The notes beneath the pieces are model-generated. The model ran no database searches. It worked only from the letters and a program-made list of their open reading frames with translations, and was not told the origin of the DNA. This document shows, piece after piece, positions 1 to 7,463 of a stretch of DNA of 11,137 nt (the first letter of the stretch is position 1; every line of letters starts with the position of its first letter). The DNA lies in contig JAFYOA010000098.1 in assembly GCA_017547865.1 (NCBI GenBank), positions 1-11,137 of the forward strand, in the 5' to 3' direction. A program made the translations under genes and the position numbers. This DNA is from Clostridia bacterium. Its GTDB lineage: Bacteria > Bacillota_A > Clostridia > Oscillospirales > Acutalibacteraceae.

Positions 1-1
1 G

Positions 2-2308
2 GGCACCGAGTTCGTGGTGACCTTCGGTGTGGGCATGCACTACGGCGCCAACACCTCCCGTGTTGCGTGGAGCATGATCAAGTCCATGAAGGAATATCTC
101 GACGCCAACGGCGGCGAATACCGCCTCAACACCAAGGCGACCGAGCTGCTGACGGACGGCGATTCCGTCGTCGGCATCAAGGCCGAGTATGAAGGTGTGG
201 AATACGAGATCAAGGCCGACGCCGTCATCATGGCCACCGGCGGCTATCTCGCCAACAAGGAGCTGGTCGCAAAGTATAAGCCCGGCTACGAAAACAACGG
301 CTACGACGTGAGCATCGGCAACGACGGCTCCGGTCTTGAAATGGCCCTCGAAGCGGGCGCTGTCGCCAAGCACATGGACATCTGCGGCTTCCATGCCCTC
401 GCCACCTGGTACAACGGCGTGAGCCGCTCCCTCTCCAGCGCCGCGAATGCGGGCTGCATCGCCGTCAACGCTGCCGGTCAGCGCTACACCAACGAAGCCG
501 GCGGCTATGCGGAAATGGAAATTCTGGATCCCGATGGAAACATGGTGTATCGTCATCGGTGGTTCCGCCGGGAGAGTATGCTGAAAGAGTATATTGATCT
601 GAAAAACGCCCGGTTGTGGAACCCGGCCGGCTTTGGGGAACAGCCCCTGTATACCCTGCGCCTGTGCGGAAAGGAATACACCTTTGGTATTCGCACGGTG
701 CGCGTTTTGCAGGAACCGGACGAACCGGGCAGCGAGTATTACAATAAGTGCCTGGAAATCAAGGATTCTGCCAGCGGAGAAGCCTACGATAAAAACGAGG
801 AGTTCTCCGGTTTCCAGCTTTTGGTAAACGATGTGCCCGTGCTGTGCAAGGGTGCCAACTGGGTGCCCAGCGAGCCTTTCCCCAGTGCGGAAACGGATGA
901 GAAGATCACCGAGCTGCTGGAGCTTGCCAAAGAAAGCGGCCTGAATATGCTGCGCGTGTGGGGCGGCGGCAATTTTGAAAAACAGCATTTCTACAGCGAA
1001 TGCGACCGGCTGGGCATTCTGGTGACCCAGGACTTTTTGATGGCCTGCGGCCATTACCCGGAAGAAGACCCCGCCTTTATTGAAAACCTGCGGAAAGAAA
1101 CGGAATATGCCGCCTATGCCCTGCGCAACCACCCCTGCCTTATGTGGTGGTCCGGTGATAACGAAAACGCCGTGACGGGCGACGATGAAGCCGAAGATTA
1201 CCACGGCCGCACCGCCATTCACCAGGGAATTTTGCCTGCGCTGATGCGGCTGGATCCCCGTCGCCGGTTCATGCTTTCCAGCCCCTGCGGCGGCAAGTTC
1301 TATGCTTCCAAAACCGTGGGTACCACCCACAACACCCAGTATTTGGGCTGCTCTATTCTGCCGTACCTGTACAACAGTGATATGAAGGACTATAAAGAGC
1401 ATTTTGCCCAGTACCTGGCCCGCTTTATTGCAGAAGAACCCACCCTGGGCGCGGTGAGCCTCTCCTCTTTAAAGCATATGATGACCGAAGAAGATATTTT
1501 TGGCGATTTGGCTATGTGGGAGTACCACACCAAGAGCAACCCGGCTCTTTCCGAACCGCTGTTTGAGACCCTGCGGCAGGTATCGCGGAAAGTGCTGGGC
1601 ACGTTTACGGATGGCGCAGACCGCTTCTTCAAAATGAAATACCTGCAATACGAGTGGGTACGCATTACGCTGGAGAATATCCGCCGCAACCGGGGCTTCT
1701 GCAACGGTGTGGTGTACTGGATGTGGAACGACTGCTGGCCGGCTTCTTCTGGCTGGGCATTTGTAGATTACTATTGCAAGCCCAAGGCTTCTTTCTACAG
1801 CTTTAAGCGCTGCGCCGCCGGGCTGCTTGCTTCTGTGCATAAAACAGACCGCTACGAGATCCATCTGTGCAACGATACGCTGCAAGATATGAATGTGCGG
1901 CTGGTGCTTTCTTACCTGCAGAACGGCCGGGTGACCGAACTGGAAGAAACCACAGTGACCGCTCTCGCGGCGGCTTCTGCGGTGGTGCATACCCTGCCTC
2001 TGCACGCTGTGCCGGAAGATGCCGTGCTGCTGTGCGATGCCTTTGGCGAGAAAGCGCACGATCGTGCCTTCTACAAAAACGGTGCGCTGCCGCTGGTGCC
2101 CTGCGCTGTAAAGGTGGAAGAACAAACGGCAAACACCATAACCGTAACGGCAGAAAGCTACGTGCACGCGGTGGAACTGGAAGGCGAATTTGTGTTTGAA
2201 GATAATTACTTCTCGCTGCTGCCGGGCGAAAAGCGTACGGTTGCTTTCCGCAAAATAAAAGATGCCGCCGACGATGCCCTGACCGTGGCGGGCTATACTC
2301 TTGGCTGA
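2..2308 (+). CDS. Chimeric ORF: flavoprotein fragment joined to GH2 beta-mannosidase lacking its N-terminus (5' partial)
   Basis: The frame is open to the left edge, so the true start is outside; the GTG at 14 is only the first possible in-window start. Numbered from that GTG, residues 1-168 resemble an FAD_binding_2 flavoprotein (fumarate reductase/succinate dehydrogenase type): a segment like LNTKATELLTDGDSVVG (38-54), the nucleotide-binding strand VIMATGGYLANKEL (71-84) and GQRYTNEAGGY (155-165). From about 170 onward it is a GH2 beta-mannosidase: the end of an Ig-like domain with LWNPAGFGEQPLY (201-213), KGANWVPSEPFPS (279-291) opening the TIM barrel, acid/base candidate E384 in SGDNEN, nucleophile candidate E474 in RFIAEEPTLG, WMWNDCWP, and C-terminal Ig-like domains to residue 764. 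The flavoprotein lacks its C-terminal part and the mannosidase lacks the sugar-binding domain of roughly 170-200 residues. As joined, neither enzyme should work. The mannosidase half has the codon style of the downstream genes and is 38 bases upstream of the next one, so it probably belongs to this operon. Confidence 0.8.
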   Translation, partial: GTEFVVTFGVGMHYGANTSRVAWSMIKSMKEYLDANGGEYRLNTKATELLTDGDSVVGIKAEYEGVEYEIKADAVIMATGGYLANKELVAKYKPGYENNGYDVSIGNDGSGLEMALEAGAVAKHMDICGFHALATWYNGVSRSLSSAANAGCIAVNAAGQRYTNEAGGYAEMEILDPDGNMVYRHRWFRRESMLKEYIDLKNARLWNPAGFGEQPLYTLRLCGKEYTFGIRTVRVLQEPDEPGSEYYNKCLEIKDSASGEAYDKNEEFSGFQLLVNDVPVLCKGANWVPSEPFPSAETDEKITELLELAKESGLNMLRVWGGGNFEKQHFYSECDRLGILVTQDFLMACGHYPEEDPAFIENLRKETEYAAYALRNHPCLMWWSGDNENAVTGDDEAEDYHGRTAIHQGILPALMRLDPRRRFMLSSPCGGKFYASKTVGTTHNTQYLGCSILPYLYNSDMKDYKEHFAQYLARFIAEEPTLGAVSLSSLKHMMTEEDIFGDLAMWEYHTKSNPALSEPLFETLRQVSRKVLGTFTDGADRFFKMKYLQYEWVRITLENIRRNRGFCNGVVYWMWNDCWPASSGWAFVDYYCKPKASFYSFKRCAAGLLASVHKTDRYEIHLCNDTLQDMNVRLVLSYLQNGRVTELEETTVTALAAASAVVHTLPLHAVPEDAVLLCDAFGEKAHDRAFYKNGALPLVPCAVKVEEQTANTITVTAESYVHAVELEGEFVFEDNYFSLLPGEKRTVAFRKIKDAADDALTVAGYTLG
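511..531 (+). other. Junction between flavoprotein-like and beta-mannosidase-like coding sequence
   Basis: Flavoprotein similarity ends around the codons for GGYAEM (ATG at 515) and mannosidase-type sequence (EILDPDGN) begins immediately after. Codon choice changes at the same place. Before it all 9 Lys codons are AAG, all 7 Ile codons are ATC, and CTC and GTC are frequent. After it AAA, ATT, TTG, CTG and GTG become common, as in the rest of the window. Two protein families, both truncated, and two codon styles meeting at one point indicate a recombination or assembly join. The exact base cannot be fixed without the parental sequences. Confidence 0.7.
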
Positions 2309-2346
2309 AGAAAGACGTAAAGATGGCAGAATATGGAGGATGAACG

Positions 2347-3999
2347 ATGTGTAATATTGCGGGATATGTGGGTGAGCATGATGCGGCCCCTATTCTGATC
2401 GATATGATGCGCCGGCAGCAGTCGTTTGCCGGTGGCTATTATACCGGCATTGCCACTCTGTGTGATGGCGTGATCCATTACGCGAAGATTACAGGAGATC
2501 TGGATACGTTGCTGCAGAAGACCAACGCTCTGCAGCTGCCGGGACACATCGGCATCATCCACAGCAGGTCCAAGTCCGGCGGAGGCGATGCCTGGTCTCA
2601 TCCTTTTATTGGAAGGAACGGCAACTGTGCCTATGTGGCCAATGGCTGGGCGGGGATTTTTAAAGAACGTGTTCCTGCCTACACTACTATTGCCGACCAT
2701 TTGCTGGACGAGGGCTATACCATGGCGTTGGAGCCACCGATGAACGCGAGTTATCCTACGGTTTCCAACGGTATGAGTGTGCACATGAGCGATGTGATGG
2801 CGCAGCTTATTTCCTCTAAACTGGATGAAGGCGAAGATCCGCAAAACGCCATTGAAACCGCCTTTTGTGAGATGCCTTCCGAGATCGTGGGTCTGCTGCT
2901 TTCGGTTGCAGAACCCAATGCCATTGCCTATGCGCGGATCAATATGCCCATGACGGTGGCCTATGCCGACCACGGAGCATATTTGGCCAGCACGCCGCTG
3001 GCGCATCCGGAAGATGCCGGCGCATACGAATGGCTGCCGGTGCTTTCTTCCGGTAAGATTTATGCCGACCATCGGGAATCCCGTCTCTTTGAGGCCCCAC
3101 CCTGCACGGTGGCGGCTGTTACGGAGGAAATCAGGCAGGCTGTATATGAGCTTTTCCTGCGGCAGGTGAAGGATAGCCGGATGAGTGCGATTGAAAAAAT
3201 GGTACGCCCGCTGTTTGCACCGGCGGATTGTTACCAGGAACCGGCGCTGCTGTACGATGTGCTGTTCCGGCTGCGGACAGAAAATAAGCTGAAGATAGAA
3301 ACACGGCGGCTGCCCGGGGCGCGGGAAGACCTGACAGCGCCTGCATATTTTATGACGGTGGTGAATGATATGAAAAAGTTACTGCTCATCGGCGATTCCA
3401 TTCGCATGGGGTACGATAAAGCTGTGAAAAAAACGCTGGAAGGCAAGGCAGAGGTGTTTTTCCCCGGGGAAAACTGCCGCTTTTCTGCCAATGTGCTGCG
3501 GTTTTTTCACGAATGGCTGAAGCTTGCCGGCAATGACGGCGTGGATGTGATCCACTGGAACGCCGGCTTGTGGGATAACCTGCGGCTGTTCGGAGAAGAT
3601 CCGCACACCCCGCTGGAAATGTACGTTTATTATATCGAGCGCATCTGCATCCGCATCAAAAAGCTGTGCCCCAATGCCAAGGTGATCTTTGCCACCTCCA
3701 CCCGGGTGCTTTCTGAAAAGATGAGTGCCGATTTCAAGCGCTACAACGAAGACATTGAAGCCTACAACGCCGCCGCTGTGGAAGTGGTGAAAAAATACGG
3801 CTTTGAGGTGAACGACCTGTACGCCGTTTCTGCCGCTCTGCCGGAGGAAGCCCATTCCGATGCCGTGCACTATTACACCCCCATGGGCACCGAGGCTTTG
3901 GCCAATAAAGTGCTGGCCTGCACCGCGCCTGCCCTTGGCCTGGCAGAAGTGCCGGAATACAAGGAAGCACTGTACACCGATGCCCCCATCGGCATTTGA
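2347..3999 (+). CDS. Class II glutamine amidotransferase domain fused to an SGNH/GDSL hydrolase
   Basis: A 550-residue two-domain protein. Residues 1-341 look like a GlmS-type N-terminal nucleophile amidotransferase, which releases ammonia from glutamine: Met-Cys start with Cys2 as nucleophile (MCNIAGYVG), HSRSKSGG (72-79) in the place of the HTRWATHG substrate loop, SHPF (84-87) and VANGW (97-101) supplying the Asn-Gly of the oxyanion site. No SIS isomerase or synthetase domain follows. Residues 342-550 are a complete SGNH hydrolase that begins exactly as stand-alone members do (MKKLLLIGDSIRMGY), with nucleophile S351, N405 in HWNAGLWD and the D505/H508 pair in SDAVH; such enzymes are usually carbohydrate or lipid esterases. 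No signal peptide is seen, so it is probably cytoplasmic. The start is set by GGAGGA at 2335-2340. An internal ATG at 3370 behind a weak GGTGG could also yield the hydrolase alone. Domain calls are firm; the substrate and whether the fusion is natural are unknown. Confidence 0.82.
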   Translation: MCNIAGYVGEHDAAPILIDMMRRQQSFAGGYYTGIATLCDGVIHYAKITGDLDTLLQKTNALQLPGHIGIIHSRSKSGGGDAWSHPFIGRNGNCAYVANGWAGIFKERVPAYTTIADHLLDEGYTMALEPPMNASYPTVSNGMSVHMSDVMAQLISSKLDEGEDPQNAIETAFCEMPSEIVGLLLSVAEPNAIAYARINMPMTVAYADHGAYLASTPLAHPEDAGAYEWLPVLSSGKIYADHRESRLFEAPPCTVAAVTEEIRQAVYELFLRQVKDSRMSAIEKMVRPLFAPADCYQEPALLYDVLFRLRTENKLKIETRRLPGAREDLTAPAYFMTVVNDMKKLLLIGDSIRMGYDKAVKKTLEGKAEVFFPGENCRFSANVLRFFHEWLKLAGNDGVDVIHWNAGLWDNLRLFGEDPHTPLEMYVYYIERICIRIKKLCPNAKVIFATSTRVLSEKMSADFKRYNEDIEAYNAAAVEVVKKYGFEVNDLYAVSAALPEEAHSDAVHYYTPMGTEALANKVLACTAPALGLAEVPEYKEALYTDAPIGI

Positions 4000-4016
4000 T
4001 TTGTGGAGGAAAATAT

Positions 4017-4958
4017 ATGAAACTGGTTACATCCACCGGTGATTTCAGCGGGTATGTGAACACGGTAGAAGAAAAGATCCGGCATTTCAAGGGTTCCAAA
4101 TTCAAGTACATCAATCTGGAACAGACCGGGACGATCCCGGAATTTCTGAGCGATGACGACGACGGCTGGAAGCGCCTGGCCGAAGCCTGGGGCAATGCCG
4201 GAAAAGATGCCGGCGTGGAATTTTTGGTGTCGCATTCGCCTTGCCTGAACGCCTACCAGGAACTGACGGACGAAAACTACGCCGTGGTGGTGCGTGCCAT
4301 CCGCCGCTCCATCGAGATCGCCCATGTGCTTTCCATCCCCCGCATTGTGGTGCATGCCTGCCCGCACGAATCGTTCACCGCTGCGGAATTTTACCGGGAG
4401 AACAAGCGGTTCTACAACGACCTGCTGGATCTGGCGGAAAAATACAACATTGCCCTGCTGACGGAAAACATGGACAATTATATGCACCATCCGCTTTCCA
4501 CCGGCAAAGAGCTGCGGGAGTTTGCGGACTACATGGACCACCCGCTGCTGGGTGTCTGCTGGGACATTGCCCACGGCAATATCAACCAAAAAGCAAAACG
4601 GCTGGGCCAGTACGAGAACATCACCGCCATTGGCGATAAGCTGTGGGGCCTGCATGTTTCCGATAACTTTGGCGACAGCGCCCACCACCATAGCTGGCCG
4701 TTTGCGGGTATTGTGAATTTCGACTCGGTGATGCAGGGCCTGCTGGATGTGAACTACGACGGCCACTTTACCTTTGAGGCCTCGTATACGCTGCTGCACG
4801 AGCAGAATATTCCCTACCACCGCCAGGCATGGGAGCACAACGGCGAGACCGTGACCCGCCTGCTGAGCCCGCCGGTGGAACTGAAAAAGCAGGCGGTCGA
4901 TTTGCTCTACAACATTGGTGAATACATTTTGAAGACCTACGATTGTTTTGAGGAATAA
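4017..4958 (+). CDS. Sugar phosphate isomerase/epimerase-type TIM-barrel protein
   Basis: A 313-residue protein of the xylose-isomerase-like TIM barrel superfamily (AP_endonuc_2), whose members isomerise or epimerise sugars, inositols and their phosphates with a divalent metal. Likely metal ligands sit at the usual strand ends: E150 in LLTENMDN, D183 and H186 in CWDIAHG, H213 in GLHVSDN and E254 in FTFEASY. HSPCLNAY (73-80) and VVHACPHE (111-118) are the typical early barrel strands. Length is normal for the family and the protein appears cytoplasmic. ATG 4017 is chosen because GGAGGA lies at 4005-4010; an in-frame ATG at 3996 would overlap the upstream stop and has no Shine-Dalgarno. The gap to the preceding gene is 17 bases, so the two are co-transcribed. 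The family is clear, but substrate specificity cannot be read from sequence. Confidence 0.85.
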   Translation: MKLVTSTGDFSGYVNTVEEKIRHFKGSKFKYINLEQTGTIPEFLSDDDDGWKRLAEAWGNAGKDAGVEFLVSHSPCLNAYQELTDENYAVVVRAIRRSIEIAHVLSIPRIVVHACPHESFTAAEFYRENKRFYNDLLDLAEKYNIALLTENMDNYMHHPLSTGKELREFADYMDHPLLGVCWDIAHGNINQKAKRLGQYENITAIGDKLWGLHVSDNFGDSAHHHSWPFAGIVNFDSVMQGLLDVNYDGHFTFEASYTLLHEQNIPYHRQAWEHNGETVTRLLSPPVELKKQAVDLLYNIGEYILKTYDCFEE

Positions 4959-4961
4959 ACT

Positions 4962-5747
4962 ATGTTTACAAAAGAAGATATTTTGAAACAGCTGGAGACT
5001 TTTTCTGCCGCCAAAGGCCACCTGGTGACCATGCATACCTCTTTGCGGGCGGTGGGCCCGGTGGAAGGCGGTGCCGATACCCTGCTGGATGCGCTGGTAG
5101 AGTTCTTTACCCCCGGCGGCGGGCTGTTCTGCGTGCCCACCCACACCTGGCACACAAATGTATACGATATGCGCACCGACGATACCTGCATCGGTACGTT
5201 CCCCAGAATTGCCGCCGGCCGCCCGGATGGTGTGCGTTCTGCGCACCCCACCCATTCCATGAAAGCCTTTGGCGATAAGGCCCTGGCCGAGGAATTTGTA
5301 AAGGACGATGAGCTGGTGGAGAGCATGACCGATGCCCGGGGCTGCTACGGTAAATTTTGTGAGCAGGATGGCTACGTGCTGTTGGTGGGCGTGGGCCACA
5401 ACCGCAATACTTACCTGCATTGCGTGGAAGATATGCTGGGGCTCGCTCACCGTCTGGTGGAAGAACCGTCGAAGTATACCCTGATTTACCCCAACGGCGA
5501 AGAAAAAGAGCGTTGGATTCGCTGGCTGGATTTCTCCAAAACCGGCGATGTTTCTGCACATTTCCCCAAGTTCGAGCCTGCGTTCCGCTATTACGGTGCT
5601 ATTGTGGATGGCAAGATCGGCAATGCCGATGTGCAGCTGTGCAGCGCCCGCAAAATGAAAGAAGTGGTGGAGCTCATCTACAGCCGCGCCGGCGGCGTGG
5701 AGCTGATGGCCGACGATATTCCGCTGGACGAAAGCCTGTACAAATAA
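4962..5747 (+). CDS. AAC(3)-family N-acetyltransferase
   Basis: A 261-residue member of the Antibiotic_NAT (aminoglycoside 3-N-acetyltransferase) family, which moves acetyl from acetyl-CoA to an amine. Family features are HTSLRAVGPVEGG (25-37), the PGGGLFCVPTHTW strand (51-63), GVRSAHPTHSM (90-100) with the conserved Arg, Ser and His residues, LVGVGHNRNT (141-150) and the catalytic-region HCVEDM (153-158). Length matches the family. The start is 3 bases after the isomerase stop, and AGGAA at 4951-4955, inside the end of that gene, serves as ribosome binding site, so translation is probably coupled. The operon terminator follows at once. Many AAC(3)-fold proteins of gut bacteria are not resistance determinants. 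Among sugar-handling genes, acetylation of an amino sugar or related amine is at least as likely as aminoglycoside resistance; this is inference. Confidence 0.85.
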   Translation: MFTKEDILKQLETFSAAKGHLVTMHTSLRAVGPVEGGADTLLDALVEFFTPGGGLFCVPTHTWHTNVYDMRTDDTCIGTFPRIAAGRPDGVRSAHPTHSMKAFGDKALAEEFVKDDELVESMTDARGCYGKFCEQDGYVLLVGVGHNRNTYLHCVEDMLGLAHRLVEEPSKYTLIYPNGEEKERWIRWLDFSKTGDVSAHFPKFEPAFRYYGAIVDGKIGNADVQLCSARKMKEVVELIYSRAGGVELMADDIPLDESLYK

Positions 5748-5752
5748 AAAAG

Positions 5753-5785
5753 AAGACCTGTTCCGTTTTGGAGCAGGTCTTTTTG
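5753..5785 (+). terminator. Rho-independent terminator, probably bidirectional
   Basis: AAGACCTG (5753-5760) pairs with CAGGTCTT (5774-5781). The stem extends inward through TTCC against GGAG, including one G-T pair, to 12 pairs around a 5-base loop GTTTT (5765-5769). On the + strand a run of T follows to 5784. On the - strand the A-rich flank before 5753 gives a T-rich tail. It sits between the convergent acetyltransferase and GH9 genes and can end both transcripts. Confidence 0.88.
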
Positions 5786-5789
5786 TTGT

Positions 5790-7373
5790 TTATAGGGTGC
5801 CCATGGCGCACAGCCCGGCCACAAAACCGGCGCAGTGGTGTATGCCGCCTTCGTCATCAAGATACGTGGGCAGGTCGGTTTCTTTGCTTACAGGTGCAAT
5901 GCTGAACTGTTTGGAAGCATCGAAGCCATTAACGATGGTGCCCCGCAGGGCATCCCAGTCTTTCACGCTGCGGTCGCCAATGCCCACCGCAAGGCTTACG
6001 TTTTGCACGTTCAGGCCGGCCACCCACTGCAGGTTGGCTTCTGCCAGTTCCAAAAAGGCCAGGTCGTTCCATTCTTTGTAAAAACGGGCCGCCAGAACCG
6101 CGGTGTAGCCGTAAATTTTAGCGTGGCCGTGGTACCACCCGCTGAAGTGCAGCACACCCTGCCCGGTGTATACACCCGCGGGCAGAATGCCGAACGGGCT
6201 GTGCCCGCAGGCCGGCAGGAAGAAACCGTAAGCAAACGAGTGCAGCGCTTTTTTCCATTCGGAAACCCGGGGGTGGCGGGGGAAGAGCGTAGTCATTTCA
6301 AACAGCGGCAGCACCCAATAGGGCTTGTGGGCGCCCTGATTGTAATTTTTGTAGGGAAGATCCCATGCGCCGCAGTGGTAGTTGGCTTTTTCAGAGAATT
6401 CGTACCCCGGGTAGGTGTAGAAATGCCCGTACAGCCCGTATTCCGCTTTTTCTTCCGGTATCTGCCGGGAGAAGATCTCTTCCGTCAGCGCGATGGCTTT
6501 GTCTTCCAGTCCGGGTACCCCGGCGTTGTGCAGCGAAAGGGTCGCGTCCAGAAGAGAGAGCAAATCGCGGGTACGCAGGGCGTTTGGCGGGCGGTCCATG
6601 CCTTCCGGTGCGCCGTGGGTGATCTGCAGCGATTCATTTTCTGTCTGTTCTTTGAAGAAATCGTGGGTCACGGCAAAGTCGTACCCCCGGCGGGCGTTGT
6701 GGAGATATTGCACGGCTTTTTCGGGGCAGGCGTGTTTTACAAGGGCAGCTACCCGGGCCAGCACCGCCACGGCATTGGCGCAGTTGCCAAAAGAAACACT
6801 GGGGTTGTGCTTTACCTCGTGTACAAAGCCGCCGTGTTCCTGCTGGCAGCAGAGGATATAATCCGCGCCTCGCAGAATGTGCTGCAGCAGATGTTCCCGC
6901 TCAAACTCCGGCAATCGGGCATCGGTCCACAGGTCGCACAAAGCATCCAGCATAATGATGTGGCTGCTCACTTCCTGCAGTTCGCTGCCGCAGTCGCGCC
7001 AGCCGCCCACAGGGTAGCAATTGGCGGCGCGCACATCCAGCTGGGCAAAGGAAATGGCGTGCCAGCATTGGTTCCACAGAATATCCCGGCCGATGTGCAC
7101 CGGGCTTTCCGCTTTGGCGGCAAGCTCGCCGTTTTCAAAAATCTCCAGTGTATATTCGCCGGGCAAATCTGCCGGGGTAAGGTCTATGCTGTGCCAGTTT
7201 TCGTTCCATTTTTCGCCCCAATTGCACACAGGGCCTTCCAGTACGGTTTGTTTGGTAATGGCATTGGTCAGCCGAAAACTGCCGTTTTGCAGCGTGCCTG
7301 CCACATAGGCTTTTTTGGTTCTGCCTGTATCGTAGCCAATCTGCGAATGGATCACGCGGATGGTGTCGTTCAT
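5790..7373 (-). CDS. GH9-like glycoside hydrolase with CelD-type N-terminal domain
   Basis: A 527-residue protein. Residues about 1-95 are an Ig-like CelD_N-type domain (IRVIHSQIGYDTGRTKKAYV; GEYTLEIF near 72-79); about 100-527 resemble the GH9 (alpha/alpha)6 barrel of endoglucanases and related exo-glycosidases. GGWRDCGS (123-130) lies where GH9 has GGWYDAGD, NPSVSFGNCANAVAVLARVA (190-209) corresponds to the usual internal helix, and DDEGGIHHCAGFVAGL (506-521) matches the C-terminal block carrying the catalytic acid, here candidate E508. The first motif Asp is kept as D127, but the second, normally the base, is Ser130. There is no signal peptide, so it probably acts inside the cell on imported oligosaccharide. 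The start is supported by AAAGGAGG on the - strand (7388-7381), 7 bases before ATG. Family assignment is fairly good; activity and substrate are uncertain given the substitution. Confidence 0.75.
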   Translation of the reverse strand: MNDTIRVIHSQIGYDTGRTKKAYVAGTLQNGSFRLTNAITKQTVLEGPVCNWGEKWNENWHSIDLTPADLPGEYTLEIFENGELAAKAESPVHIGRDILWNQCWHAISFAQLDVRAANCYPVGGWRDCGSELQEVSSHIIMLDALCDLWTDARLPEFEREHLLQHILRGADYILCCQQEHGGFVHEVKHNPSVSFGNCANAVAVLARVAALVKHACPEKAVQYLHNARRGYDFAVTHDFFKEQTENESLQITHGAPEGMDRPPNALRTRDLLSLLDATLSLHNAGVPGLEDKAIALTEEIFSRQIPEEKAEYGLYGHFYTYPGYEFSEKANYHCGAWDLPYKNYNQGAHKPYWVLPLFEMTTLFPRHPRVSEWKKALHSFAYGFFLPACGHSPFGILPAGVYTGQGVLHFSGWYHGHAKIYGYTAVLAARFYKEWNDLAFLELAEANLQWVAGLNVQNVSLAVGIGDRSVKDWDALRGTIVNGFDASKQFSIAPVSKETDLPTYLDDEGGIHHCAGFVAGLCAMGTL

Positions 7374-7412
7374 ATCTGTACCTCCTTTGCCGCCGGCGGC
7401 GGTTTCGTTTTC

Positions 7413-7441
7413 AGTATAGAATACCGCCGGATGAAAAGCAA
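7413..7441 (-). promoter_or_regulatory. Predicted sigma70-type promoter for the GH9-like gene
   Basis: On the - strand the -35-like hexamer TTGCTT (7441-7436) and -10 hexamer TATACT (7418-7413) are separated by 17 bases. The -10 is 5/6 to consensus and the -35 only 3/6, so a weak or activator-dependent promoter is likely. The predicted start is near 7406, giving a leader of about 33 bases. Confidence 0.55.
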
Positions 7442-7463
7442 GCGTTTCTGCAAGAAATGCTTG
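7439..7463. promoter_or_regulatory. 25-base palindrome, candidate operator shared by divergent promoters
   Basis: The left arm CAAGCGTTTCT (7439-7449) and right arm AGAAATGCTTG (7453-7463) are complementary at 10 of 11 positions, the exception being a G-T pair, about a 3-base centre (7450-7452). The site overlaps both -35 elements. Placement and symmetry suit a dimeric repressor or activator; its regulator is not in the window and the family cannot be named. Confidence 0.65.

Noticed and set aside
526..531. GGATCC at the chimera junction, suggesting a cloning join
   Set aside because: A six-base site is expected by chance and another GGATCC occurs at about 1253. It lies inside mannosidase-like sequence and not clearly at the join.
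3996..4016. Earlier ATG for the isomerase gene
   Set aside because: It overlaps the previous stop and lacks a Shine-Dalgarno, while GGAGGA at 4005-4010 is ideally placed for ATG 4017.
3873..5561. Long - strand open frame (562 codons) opposite the isomerase and acetyltransferase genes
   Set aside because: It covers two genes with clear family motifs on the other strand, its translation is rich in His/Val/Gln with no recognisable domain, and it crosses gene boundaries. It is a by-product of codon bias.
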